From positions 1 to 63,497 of the forward strand of contig JAJDBU010000029.1 in NCBI GenBank assembly GCA_029261195.1: a DNA stretch of 63,497 nt, written 5' to 3'. The notes beneath the pieces are model-generated. The model was not told the DNA's origin. It saw only the letters and a program-made list of their open reading frames with translations, and ran no database searches. The stretch's first letter is position 1; every line of letters starts with the position of its first letter. Below, in pieces: positions 46,296-53,627 of this stretch. Position numbers and translations under genes: made by a program. The DNA is from Nitrospirota bacterium (GTDB lineage: Bacteria > Nitrospirota > Nitrospiria > SBBL01 > JAADHI01).

Positions 46296-46913
46296 ATGGA
46301 AAACGATATTCCCATCTCTGCATTAAACCACTATACCTACTGCCCTCGGCGTTGTGCCCTTATCCACATCGAACAGACATATAACGAAAACATCTACACA
46401 ATGCGTGGAAATGATTTGCACGAACGCACAGACAAACCCGAAGAAAGTGCATGGGAGGAAGGGATTCGTGTGGAGCGGGCACTTCCTCTTTGGCATACGG
46501 GCTTGGGCCTGATCGGAAAGGCGGATGTGGTCGAATTCCACGGAGACATCCCTTATCCGGTTGAATATAAAGCAGGCCGTTTACGAAAGTTTACCAATGA
46601 TGAGCTTCAACTCTGTGCCCAGGCCATTTGTCTGGAAGAAATGACTGGAAAGTCAGTCCCAAAAGGCGCGATTTTCCATCATGGTTCGCGAAGAAGGCGA
46701 GAGGTCATTTTTCATCAAGACTTACGAGATCTCGTTAAAACAACGGTTCAAGGCATCCGGGAACTGCTTTCATCACAGGTGATCCCGGCGCCCGTCAACG
46801 ACCAGCGCTGCCCGAATTGCTCTCTACAAGAATCCTGTATGCCATCGGCAAGTGGCGAACAGGATCGGACCTTATGTGCGCAGAAGAAGCTTTTCATGGT
46901 TTCAGATTTGTAG
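46296..46913 (+). CDS. cas4: Cas4 exonuclease, copy A
   Basis: 205 residues. RecB-type nuclease with GKADVVEFHG and PVEYKAG (Asp, Glu-x-Lys). Iron-sulfur cysteines are in YCPRRC at the N-terminus and CPNC/SC in the C-terminal part. Cas4 trims prespacers and selects the PAM end during adaptation. From the HQDLRDLV segment on (46711 onward) the DNA is almost identical to copy B, while the first about 138 residues are only roughly two-thirds identical. Separated from cas1 by 2.3 kb of TA genes and the second cas4. Confidence 0.9.
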   Translation: MENDIPISALNHYTYCPRRCALIHIEQTYNENIYTMRGNDLHERTDKPEESAWEEGIRVERALPLWHTGLGLIGKADVVEFHGDIPYPVEYKAGRLRKFTNDELQLCAQAICLEEMTGKSVPKGAIFHHGSRRRREVIFHQDLRDLVKTTVQGIRELLSSQVIPAPVNDQRCPNCSLQESCMPSASGEQDRTLCAQKKLFMVSDL

Positions 46914-47121
46914 TTTATGAATACTCCGCCTTCAAAAGAGGAAGGTGAGGAATGAACATCGAATTCAAGGAAAACATCTATGAGCATTGATCAAATCGCT
47001 AGAGAAGCCCTTCGGCTCAATCCTCGTGACAGAGCGATCCTGGCCGAAACAATATGGGAAAGCCTTGAGGACCCATATATCGTCCCATGTGAAATTTCTG
47101 ATGAGGACGCGATTGCTGTAG
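46711..47121 (+). repeat. direct repeat A (cas4 3' half plus antitoxin 5' part)
   Basis: About 410 bases that recur at 48453-48863 with some 97% identity by eye (a few substitutions and one one-base indel). The homology covers codons 139-205 of cas4, the intergenic stretch and the first about 47 codons of the addiction-module antitoxin. It stops abruptly inside the antitoxin gene. Confidence 0.85.
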
Positions 47122-47147
47122 CAACGGAGGCAGAAGCTGAAAGATAG
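46980..47147 (+). pseudogene. truncated addiction-module antitoxin (remnant)
   Basis: 55 codons starting MSIDQIAREALRLNPRDRAI, nearly identical to the intact antitoxin at 48722 up to ISDEDAIA. It then diverges to VATEAEAER and a TAG. The C-terminal toxin-binding part and the toxin gene are missing. Repair of the break left about 165 bases without a recognisable gene (47148-47312). Confidence 0.75.
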
Positions 47148-47327
47148 CGTAAGCGTGCCGAGAGATTTCGACGATTACACCGTGACGGTCGATGGGAACG
47201 ATTTACCTCCGGGTGTTACTCTGGTGTGATTGGCGGTGTGACCCTATCTGTTTAGTTCCTGACACCTGTCTTCCAAACAGTCACACCATGATAATATCGT
47301 CTTATAGCAAAAATGAGGAAGAGAAAA

Positions 47328-47540
47328 ATGGTAAGGCTCAAATATATTTTCTGGCAAGATGAAAACATGTGGATTGCTTACCTGGAGGAATACCCTGATT
47401 ACATGACCCAAGGCGAGACTAAAAATGAATTAATAGACCATCTGAAGGATATTTACGCCGAACTGAATAGCGGAAATATCCCTTGTGTCAGAAAAGTTTC
47501 GGAGCTGAAAGTGTCCCTAAGTTCGGCAGTTATTACTTAA
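47328..47540 (+). CDS. HicB-family antitoxin, orphan
   Basis: 70 residues from the ATG at 47328 (five codons after an upstream ATG at 47313). Partial RNase H-like HicB fold: KYIFWQDENMWIAYLEEYPDYMTQGETKNEL, followed by ELNSGNIPCVRKVSELKV. HicB proteins of this form normally partner a HicA mRNA-cleaving toxin. No HicA lies directly beside it; the nearest is at 47774 after a second HicB. Confidence 0.75.
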   Translation: MVRLKYIFWQDENMWIAYLEEYPDYMTQGETKNELIDHLKDIYAELNSGNIPCVRKVSELKVSLSSAVIT

Positions 47541-47558
47541 ATTCAAAGAGGTCAATCT

Positions 47559-47777
47559 ATGAAAAACGAATACACCGCAGTCCTTAAACAAGAAGGTGAT
47601 TGGTGGGTGGGATGGGTTGAGGAAGTCCCCGGCGTAAATTGCCAGGAAAGAACCTATGAAACATTAAAAGAAACCCTGTCAGTGACGCTCAAGGAAGCCC
47701 TGGAATTCAACCGCCTGGAGGCCTTAACGGCGGCGGGCAGTGAATACCGGGAAGAAAAAATCGCCGTATCTCCATGA
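47559..47777 (+). CDS. hicB: HicB-family antitoxin
   Basis: 72 residues with the compact HicB core YTAVLKQEGDWWVGWVEEVPGVNCQERTYETLKETL and a LKEALEF helix. It overlaps the start of hicA by four bases (ATGA). The antitoxin-first order is the reverse of the classical hicAB arrangement but occurs in this subfamily. No DNA-binding domain is fused, so autoregulation may need another factor. Confidence 0.82.
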   Translation: MKNEYTAVLKQEGDWWVGWVEEVPGVNCQERTYETLKETLSVTLKEALEFNRLEALTAAGSEYREEKIAVSP

Positions 47778-47962
47778 AGAGAAACAAGTTTCTCCAGTAT
47801 CTTCGCAATCATGGCTGTGTGCTCCTAAGAGAAGGGGGGAAACATTCATGGTGGCATAATCCGGCATTAAACAAACGCTCTGCAATTCCAAGACATACGG
47901 AAATACAGGATCTATTGGCAAGAAAAATATGCAAGGATTTGGGGGTGGAGCCCATCAAGTAG
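47774..47962 (+). CDS. hicA: HicA-family mRNA interferase toxin
   Basis: 62 residues, double-stranded RNA-binding-like fold: FLQYLRNHGCVLLREGGKHSWWHNPALN with the conserved His in GGKHSWW, then IPRHTEIQDLLARKICKDLGV. Full length and intact. It would cleave mRNA when unbound by HicB. Located between the two cas4 genes. Confidence 0.85.
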   Translation: MKRNKFLQYLRNHGCVLLREGGKHSWWHNPALNKRSAIPRHTEIQDLLARKICKDLGVEPIK

Positions 47963-48020
47963 CCGCTGGACAACAAGTTTAAGCTGGCATAGAAACGAGA
48001 CATAGATATAAGAATGCATC

Positions 48021-48656
48021 ATGAAAGTATCATTTATTGTAGATCATGCCCCCGTCATGATATCGGCCCTGGAACATTTCAGTTACTGCCCTCGGCAGTG
48101 CGCCTTGATCCATGTCGAGCAGACCTTCGATGAAAATATTTACACCCTGCGCGGTCAGGCAGTGCATCGCCGGGTGGACGAAGTGAAAACGGAATATCAG
48201 GAGGGTGTCCGTATCGAACGAGCGCTGCCCCTTTGGAGTCATCATTTGGGTTTGATCGGTAAGGCCGACGTCGTTGAATTTCACGGAAAAGTCCCCTATC
48301 CGGTCGAATACAAACACGGTTCCCGAAGAAAAAAAGAACACGACGATCTTCAACTCTGCGCACAAGCAATCTGCCTGGAAGAGATGACGGGAGAAACTGT
48401 GCCGAAAGGTGCCATTTTTCACCACAGCTCACGACGGAGACGGGAAGTTGTATTTCATCAAGACTTACGAGATCTCGTTAAAACAACGGTTCAAGGCATC
48501 CGGGAACTGCTTTCATCACAGGTGATCCCGGCGCCCGTCAATGACCAGCGTTGCCCGAATTGCTCTCTACAGGAATCCTGTATGCCATCGGCAAGTGGCG
48601 AACAGGATCGGACCTTATGTGCGCAGAAGAAGCTTTTCATGGTTTCAGATTTGTAG
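48021..48656 (+). CDS. cas4: Cas4 exonuclease, copy B
   Basis: 211 residues, intact. Same layout as copy A: YCPRQC, GKADVVEFHG, PVEYKHG and the C-terminal CPNC cluster. The N-terminal 140 residues are about two-thirds identical to copy A; the last 66 residues are identical. An in-frame second ATG (MISALEHFSYCP) gives the more typical N-terminus. Closest cas4 to cas1-cas2. Confidence 0.9.
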   Translation: MKVSFIVDHAPVMISALEHFSYCPRQCALIHVEQTFDENIYTLRGQAVHRRVDEVKTEYQEGVRIERALPLWSHHLGLIGKADVVEFHGKVPYPVEYKHGSRRKKEHDDLQLCAQAICLEEMTGETVPKGAIFHHSSRRRREVVFHQDLRDLVKTTVQGIRELLSSQVIPAPVNDQRCPNCSLQESCMPSASGEQDRTLCAQKKLFMVSDL

Positions 48657-48863
48657 TTTATGAGCACTCCGCCTTCAAAAGAGGAAGGTAGGAATGAACA
48701 TCAAATTCAAGGAGAACATCTATGAGCATTGATCAAATCGCTAGCGAAGCCCTGCGGCTCAATCCTCGTGACAGGGCGATCCTAGCCGAAACAATATGGG
48801 AAAGCCTTGAGGACCCATATCTCGTCCCATGTGAAATTTCTGATGAGGACGCGATTGCTTTAG
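48453..48863 (+). repeat. direct repeat B (cas4 3' half plus antitoxin 5' part)
   Basis: Counterpart of the segment at 46711-47121, offset about 1742 bases. Here the antitoxin continues intact into its toxin gene, so this is probably the parental arrangement. Confidence 0.85.
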
Positions 48864-48946
48864 CGCGAAAGCGTGACGAGGAAATTGAAAAGGGAAAAGT
48901 TAAACCCTTATCTCATGAAGAACTCATGAGAAAGCTACGTAATTGA
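48722..48946 (+). CDS. addiction-module antitoxin (TIGR02574-like)
   Basis: 74 residues: MSIDQIASEALRLNPRDRAI, AETIWESLEDP and a charged end DEEIEKGKVKPLSHEELMRKL. This is the short antitoxin family usually followed by a ParE/RelE toxin, as here. The toxin start codon overlaps its stop (TTGA). Confidence 0.85.
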   Translation: MSIDQIASEALRLNPRDRAILAETIWESLEDPYLVPCEISDEDAIALARKRDEEIEKGKVKPLSHEELMRKLRN

Positions 48947-49236
48947 AAGTTGAATACCATCCTGAAATTGAGCATGAGTTACGACAAATCATTGATTTCT
49001 ACAATGAACGCTCTTCGGGCCTGGGGATACAATTTTTGAATGAGTTTGAAAAACAGATTTTGAATATCACGTCTATGCCAACCCGATGGCTGATTGTTAA
49101 AGCCGATCTCCGACGCTCGTTGATGAAACGATTTCCTTACGTTATCTATTTCCGGGTATTGAAAAATAACGTGCTTCGAGTGACAGCAGTTAAGCACCAA
49201 CGCAGGTATCCTGATTATGGTCTCGGTAGAAAATAA
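48943..49236 (+). CDS. ParE/RelE-family toxin
   Basis: 97 residues, TTG start overlapping the antitoxin stop. RelE fold: VEYHPEIEHELRQIIDFYNERS, LRRSLMKRFPYVIYFRVL and VTAVKHQRRYPDYG. ParE-like members inhibit gyrase, RelE-like ones cleave mRNA; the sequence alone does not decide. Intact, and only 17 bases before cas1, so a polar effect or co-expression with cas1-cas2 is expected. Confidence 0.85.
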   Translation: MKVEYHPEIEHELRQIIDFYNERSSGLGIQFLNEFEKQILNITSMPTRWLIVKADLRRSLMKRFPYVIYFRVLKNNVLRVTAVKHQRRYPDYGLGRK

Positions 49237-49253
49237 ATATTGAGAATCACGTC

Positions 49254-50285
49254 ATGCACCAGCTTTTAAACACACTCTACATCACCACCGAAGGGGCCTA
49301 TCTCCATCTCGACCACGACACGCTTAAAGTCGAGATTGCGAAAGAAACCAAACTTCAAGTTCCCGTGCATCATTTAGGTGGCGTTGTTTGTTTCGGAAAC
49401 GTCATGCTCAGCCCGGCGGCAATGGCCCGCTGTGCGGCGGATGGCCGCTTTGTGGTGCTGCTTGATCGTAATGGGCGGTTCAAGGCCCGCGTTGAAGGGC
49501 CGGTTTCAGGGAATGTCCTTTTAAGAACTGCACAGCATGAAGCGATGGCAGACCTGAAAAAGTCTCTCGAACTCGCCAGAAACATGGTTGCGGGCAAGCT
49601 TCAAAACAGCCGTCAAATTGTCCTTCGAGGTCGGCGGGAAAGCACAAATGAAGAGGACAGACAGATATTGAAAAAAACAGGCGTTCACCTGGCAAGCGCC
49701 CTGTCTCGTCTTCCGGCTTCTAAGGACATTGATTCCGTTCGTGGCATTGAGGGCGAATCTGCAAGGGCCTATTTTTCGTCATTTGATCGCATGGTACGTG
49801 AAGATCGCGAAACTTTTCGCTTTAATGGCCGAAACAGACGCCCGCCGCGTGACCCGGTGAATGCCCTGATTTCTTTTCTCTATGCCTTGTTGATGAATGA
49901 CTGCGTGGCCGGGGCCGAAGGCGTTGGGCTTGATCCTCAAATGGGTTTTTTGCACGCGATTCGACCGGGACGGGCCGCACTGGCATTGGACTTGATGGAA
50001 GAGCTTCGCTCTGTTCTTGCGGATCGATTGGCGCTTACATTAATCAACCGGAAACAGATCAAAGCAAAACACTTTATCGACAGACCCGGTGGAGCGGTTC
50101 ATTTGAATGACGATGGCCGAAGGGAAGTTGTCGTCGCCTATCAAAAACGGAAACAGGAAGAAGTCACTCATCCCCTTCTGAATCAAAAAATGCCTCTGGG
50201 TTTAATCCCCCATGTGCAGGCGCGTTTGCTTGCACGAACACTGCGAGGAGACATGGAAGCCTATATCCCTTATCTTTACCGCTGA
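49254..50285 (+). CDS. cas1: CRISPR integrase Cas1 (type I-C)
   Basis: 343 residues, usual I-C length. Beta-rich N-domain ([20 protein letters not shown]) and helical C-domain with the metal ligands in [15 protein letters not shown] (Glu, about 166), [19 protein letters not shown] (His and Asp/Glu, about 223-243). It inserts prespacers at the leader end. Six residues of overlap with nothing; cas2 follows after 8 bases. Confidence 0.95.
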   Translation: MHQLLNTLYITTEGAYLHLDHDTLKVEIAKETKLQVPVHHLGGVVCFGNVMLSPAAMARCAADGRFVVLLDRNGRFKARVEGPVSGNVLLRTAQHEAMADLKKSLELARNMVAGKLQNSRQIVLRGRRESTNEEDRQILKKTGVHLASALSRLPASKDIDSVRGIEGESARAYFSSFDRMVREDRETFRFNGRNRRPPRDPVNALISFLYALLMNDCVAGAEGVGLDPQMGFLHAIRPGRAALALDLMEELRSVLADRLALTLINRKQIKAKHFIDRPGGAVHLNDDGRREVVVAYQKRKQEEVTHPLLNQKMPLGLIPHVQARLLARTLRGDMEAYIPYLYR

Positions 50286-50293
50286 GAGATCGC

Positions 50294-50584
50294 ATGCTTA
50301 TTGTAGTGACATATGATGTTTCAACGGAAACACGGGAGGGCCGACGGCGGCTGCGTCATATCGCCCAGGCCTGTAAAAATTTCGGGCAACGTGTGCAGTA
50401 CTCTGTATTTGAATGCACTGTCACTGCAATGCAGTATGAAGAATTAAGGCGAAGACTCTTGAGTATTATCGAAGAAAAAGAAGACAGACTTCGGATTTAT
50501 CGTCTTACCGAACCCAGGGAAAAGTATATTGAGATTTACGGGCTTGACGGGACGGTTGATTTTGAAGGGCCATTGCTGGTTTAA
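50294..50584 (+). CDS. cas2: Cas2 (type I-C)
   Basis: 96 residues. Ferredoxin-like fold with [41 protein letters not shown] and the I-C style end [20 protein letters not shown]. Dimeric bridge between Cas1 dimers. Last gene before the leader. Confidence 0.95.
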   Translation: MLIVVTYDVSTETREGRRRLRHIAQACKNFGQRVQYSVFECTVTAMQYEELRRRLLSIIEEKEDRLRIYRLTEPREKYIEIYGLDGTVDFEGPLLV

Positions 50585-50761
50585 GCGCGAACCGCCAGCA
50601 ATGCTAAAACAGTGGGAGGTTCGCGAAGCGTATAAGATATTGAAATGAAAAGAAATTTTTCAAAGAAAGTGTAATATGTTTTTTAAAATACAGTGCAAAA
50701 AGAAAAGTCCGCGTCTTTCAATATGTAAAACACTGAAAACAAAGGATATTTCACAAGCACT
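50585..50761 (+). promoter_or_regulatory. CRISPR leader
   Basis: 177 bases between cas2 and the first repeat. It starts with an inverted repeat CGCGAACC (50586-50593) / GGTTCGCG (50618-50625), a feature I recognise from type I-C leaders, and becomes AT-rich toward the array. It should contain the array promoter and the integration anchoring site. Confidence 0.75.
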
Positions 50762-51880
50762 GTCGCATCCGCCCTTCGGGGCGGGTGAGGATTGAAACAA
50801 CTGTTTGTCGGTATCGTTGCCAGGGCCGCCGACGTCGCATCCGCCCTTCGGGGCGGGTGAGGATTGAAACTTCTGGAGAAATAAAACGGCCTTCGATGCC
50901 GGGGAGGTCGCATCCGCCCTTCGGGGCGGGTGAGGATTGAAACACCACTGGCACTATATCAAGCTTTATGCCAGTGGTGCGTCGCATCCGCCCTTCGGGG
51001 CGGGTGAGGATTGAAACAACAGATGCACCATTTGAGATCGGACATCTTCTGGTCGCATCCGCCCTTCGGGGCGGGTGAGGATTGAAACTCCATTGCGCCC
51101 CAGCAGGGACAGTGTAGGTGAAAGTCGCATCCGCCCTTCGGGGCGGGTGAGGATTGAAACAAATTAGCCCCGACAGCGGGATTCGCATCCGCAAGTCGCA
51201 TCCGCCCTTCGGGGCGGGTGAGGATTGAAACGGTGTGAAGGGATGTTACTTGGATCATCGGTGAAACGTCGCATCCGCCCTTCGGGGCGGGTGAGGATTG
51301 AAACGAGCGTCGAGCCAGACGACCGGACAGAGACGGAGAGTCGCATCCGCCCTTCGGGGCGGGTGAGGATTGAAACAAGAAATTGAACCTATCACAAAAA
51401 ATCACCAAGAGTCGCATCCGCCCTTCGGGGCGGGTGAGGATTGAAACCATAGACGAACCTTCTTTCCTCACTATCTCAAGATAGTCGCATCCGCCCTTCG
51501 GGGCGGGTGAGGATTGAAACGGAGGATAGTCCTAAAAACACGAGGGATTACATTTGTCGCATCCGCCCTTCGGGGCGGGTGAGGATTGAAACTACAAAAT
51601 GCACGCAGCAAACGGGAATACTGACGGGTCGCATCCGCCCTTCGGGGCGGGTGAGGATTGAAACGATTCGCTCCGGTCTACCGAACCCGACGTGCTTAAG
51701 GTCGCATCCGCCCTTCGGGGCGGGTGAGGATTGAAACCGTGCTGATCATACCCGGATCACGATATGGCGATGTCGCATCCGCCCTTCGGGGCGGGTGAGG
51801 ATTGAAACACCCCTGGCACTGTAGCAAGCCTTGTGACAGTGGTGTCGCATCCGCCCTTCGGGGCGGGTGAGGATTGAAAC
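50762..51880 (+). CRISPR. CRISPR array, 16 repeats and 15 spacers (type I-C-like repeat)
   Basis: Sixteen identical 37-base repeats that start GTCGCATCC, contain the hairpin CCGCCC-TTC-GGGGCGG and end GATTGAAAC. Starts at 50762, 50834, 50907, 50981, 51052, 51124, 51195, 51268, 51340, 51411, 51484, 51556, 51628, 51701, 51772 and 51844. Spacers are 34-37 bases. The GATTGAAAC end fixes transcription rightward, in line with the cas genes. Spacers 3 (50944-50980) and 15 (51809-51843) are homologous to each other. Confidence 0.99.
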
Positions 51881-51923
51881 GATGAGTAAAAGATACAAAT
51901 CTAATGTCAGAAAAGCAACTTTC

Positions 51924-52155
51924 ATGAATAATCCGCTGATTCGAGTCATGGCCCTGCACGCCCTTGCCTATTGCGAACGCCTTTTCTATCTGGAAGAGGT
52001 CGAAGAAATCCGCGTCGCCGATGCCTCGGCTTAAAAAGGTCGATTGCCTTCGCAGAAGAGATGGCCGACTGATTCCCTGCGACCACAAACGGGGCCGATG
52101 TCGGCCAGTGAATCAATCTGTGATACCGAAAGGCCTTGAGCACCCCTTAAGTTGA
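51924..52155 (+). pseudogene. remnant of a cas4 domain of the cas4-cas1 fusion type
   Basis: The segment from ATG 51924 reads NNPLIRVMALHALAYCERLF then YLEEVEEIRVADA, the start of Cas4 in Cas4-Cas1 fusion proteins (type I-G, formerly I-U, and relatives), and stops at a TAA near 52034. The next frame resumes with KKVDCLRRRDGRLIPCDHKR GRCRP, the nuclease-core segment of the same domain. About 50 codons between them are missing. Nothing of the Cas1 part remains. It lies 43 bases beyond the last repeat. Confidence 0.75.
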
Positions 52156-52206
52156 ACTCGCCTCAATGCAGACTTTTTTCATTAAGTGATTGACCCTCTG
52201 GACGCC

Positions 52207-53562
52207 TTATGTGAGTCGATAAAAACAAACCCTGTCCCGCCCCTCCCGCTTTGCGCGGTAGAGGGCCTCATCGGCATAGTGGAGAAATTGCTTCGCTGTG
52301 AGTTCTGCCCCCTTCGCCTTTTTGAAGGTACAGACCCCGATGCTACAGCTCAGGGATGCGTCCTCCGGGAGCAGAGCACTCTCCCTGGCCGCAAGACGCA
52401 ACCTTTCCGCCGATGCAGCCGCCTCCGTCTCGCCGGTTTCAGGCATCAGAATAATAAACTCTTCACCTCCGAAACGGGCCAGGACATCGTAGGGCCGAAC
52501 GATCGACTCAAAGCAGTGGGCAAGACCTTCAAGCACCTGATCGCCGACCGGATGGCCGTAGTTGTCGTTGACCTGCTTGAAGTGATCAATGTCAATCAGC
52601 ATGACAGACAAGGGACGATTCAGGCGCGATGCGCGGTCAATTTCAGAAACCATGATCTTGTTGAAGTAGCGTCGATTGTAGAGCGATGTCAAAGGATCAC
52701 GGATCGACAGCTCTTTAATCCGTTCAAAGGTTTGCTGTTTCTGAATGGCGATGACCGCCTGTGTCGACAGCATCTGCAGGTGGTCTGAGAGTCTATCCGG
52801 AAAAGACCTCGCTTCAAAATCATCACAGTATAAAATGCCCACCGGTCCCTTGTCTCCGATCAAAGGAATCGCAATGAGGGATTGGATGCCCTCTTTCATA
52901 ATGGTTGGATTATTAAACGCGGGGTAATCGGCGATATCAGGCACCAGGATGGGCATCTTGTTCGATAGAATGTGTTCGGTAAGCCCTCCGGGACGAACCG
53001 AATAAATAGCGTTTTGATAAAATTCAGAGGAAAACCCCTTTGTTGCCACGAGAAAAAGCTGTTGTTTTTCTTTGTTATACACCGACAGAGAGGCGGCCGG
53101 CATCTTAGAGATTCGGATGACACCCGAAACGATGGCCTCAAAAATCTGATCGGGGGTTTCCGAGCGGGAGAGCATCAGGCCTATCTCAAGCAGGACTTGA
53201 TGTTTTCCCAACTCATTTTTAATTCGTTTTTCTTTATTTTCGAGCTCGACAATGATCTTCCAAAGTGCCTTTGTCACCTCTCCGGTTGCCACATCAAAGT
53301 CATCACCTGCCAAGTCCAAGAGTTTTTTGCCGACCTCGGGATTCCCGCTCAGGTCAAAGACCAGGTCCACTACCAGGTTTTGGAGGATAAAAAGAGGGTC
53401 TTCTAAAAAGACAGGCAGATCGGCATCCCTTGCCAGCTTTAGGGCGGGAGCCTCAGCATCAAGGTCGGCCACACCGATGATTTGAATCCAGTTGAATTTG
53501 ATCAGTCGGTGCAAGACTGCCACGCCACCGCTTCCACCTCCGATAATAAAAACTTTAACCAT
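52207..53562 (-). CDS. diguanylate cyclase with Rossmann-like and GAF sensor domains
   Basis: 451 residues. N-terminal dinucleotide-binding-like domain (KVFIIGGGSGGVAVLHRLI, VADLDAEAPALKLARD, residues 1-100), a short coiled coil, a GAF domain (about 125-275) and a C-terminal GGDEF domain (about 295-451) with active site FGGEEF. RPYD, five residues before GGEEF, is an intact RxxD inhibitory site. It makes c-di-GMP from GTP. The Rossmann part suggests control by a nucleotide cofactor or redox state, which is inference. Confidence 0.9.
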   Translation of the reverse strand: MVKVFIIGGGSGGVAVLHRLIKFNWIQIIGVADLDAEAPALKLARDADLPVFLEDPLFILQNLVVDLVFDLSGNPEVGKKLLDLAGDDFDVATGEVTKALWKIIVELENKEKRIKNELGKHQVLLEIGLMLSRSETPDQIFEAIVSGVIRISKMPAASLSVYNKEKQQLFLVATKGFSSEFYQNAIYSVRPGGLTEHILSNKMPILVPDIADYPAFNNPTIMKEGIQSLIAIPLIGDKGPVGILYCDDFEARSFPDRLSDHLQMLSTQAVIAIQKQQTFERIKELSIRDPLTSLYNRRYFNKIMVSEIDRASRLNRPLSVMLIDIDHFKQVNDNYGHPVGDQVLEGLAHCFESIVRPYDVLARFGGEEFIILMPETGETEAAASAERLRLAARESALLPEDASLSCSIGVCTFKKAKGAELTAKQFLHYADEALYRAKREGRDRVCFYRLT

Positions 53563-53627
53563 GATTTTTGATTAGGCCTTCATTGCTCGCTGTTCAGGTC
53601 ACTTATATGATGTAAACAATCGTGCCT

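Noticed and set aside
47148-47312. Possible small gene between the truncated antitoxin and the orphan HicB
   Set aside because: A short frame with VPRDFDDYTVTVDGNDLPPG is visible, but it has no start signal and no recognised family; treated as debris.
50683-52088. Long open frames across the CRISPR array with repeated [12 protein letters not shown] or [12 protein letters not shown] units
   Set aside because: They are translations of the repeats; spacing and repeat identity show a CRISPR array, not proteins.
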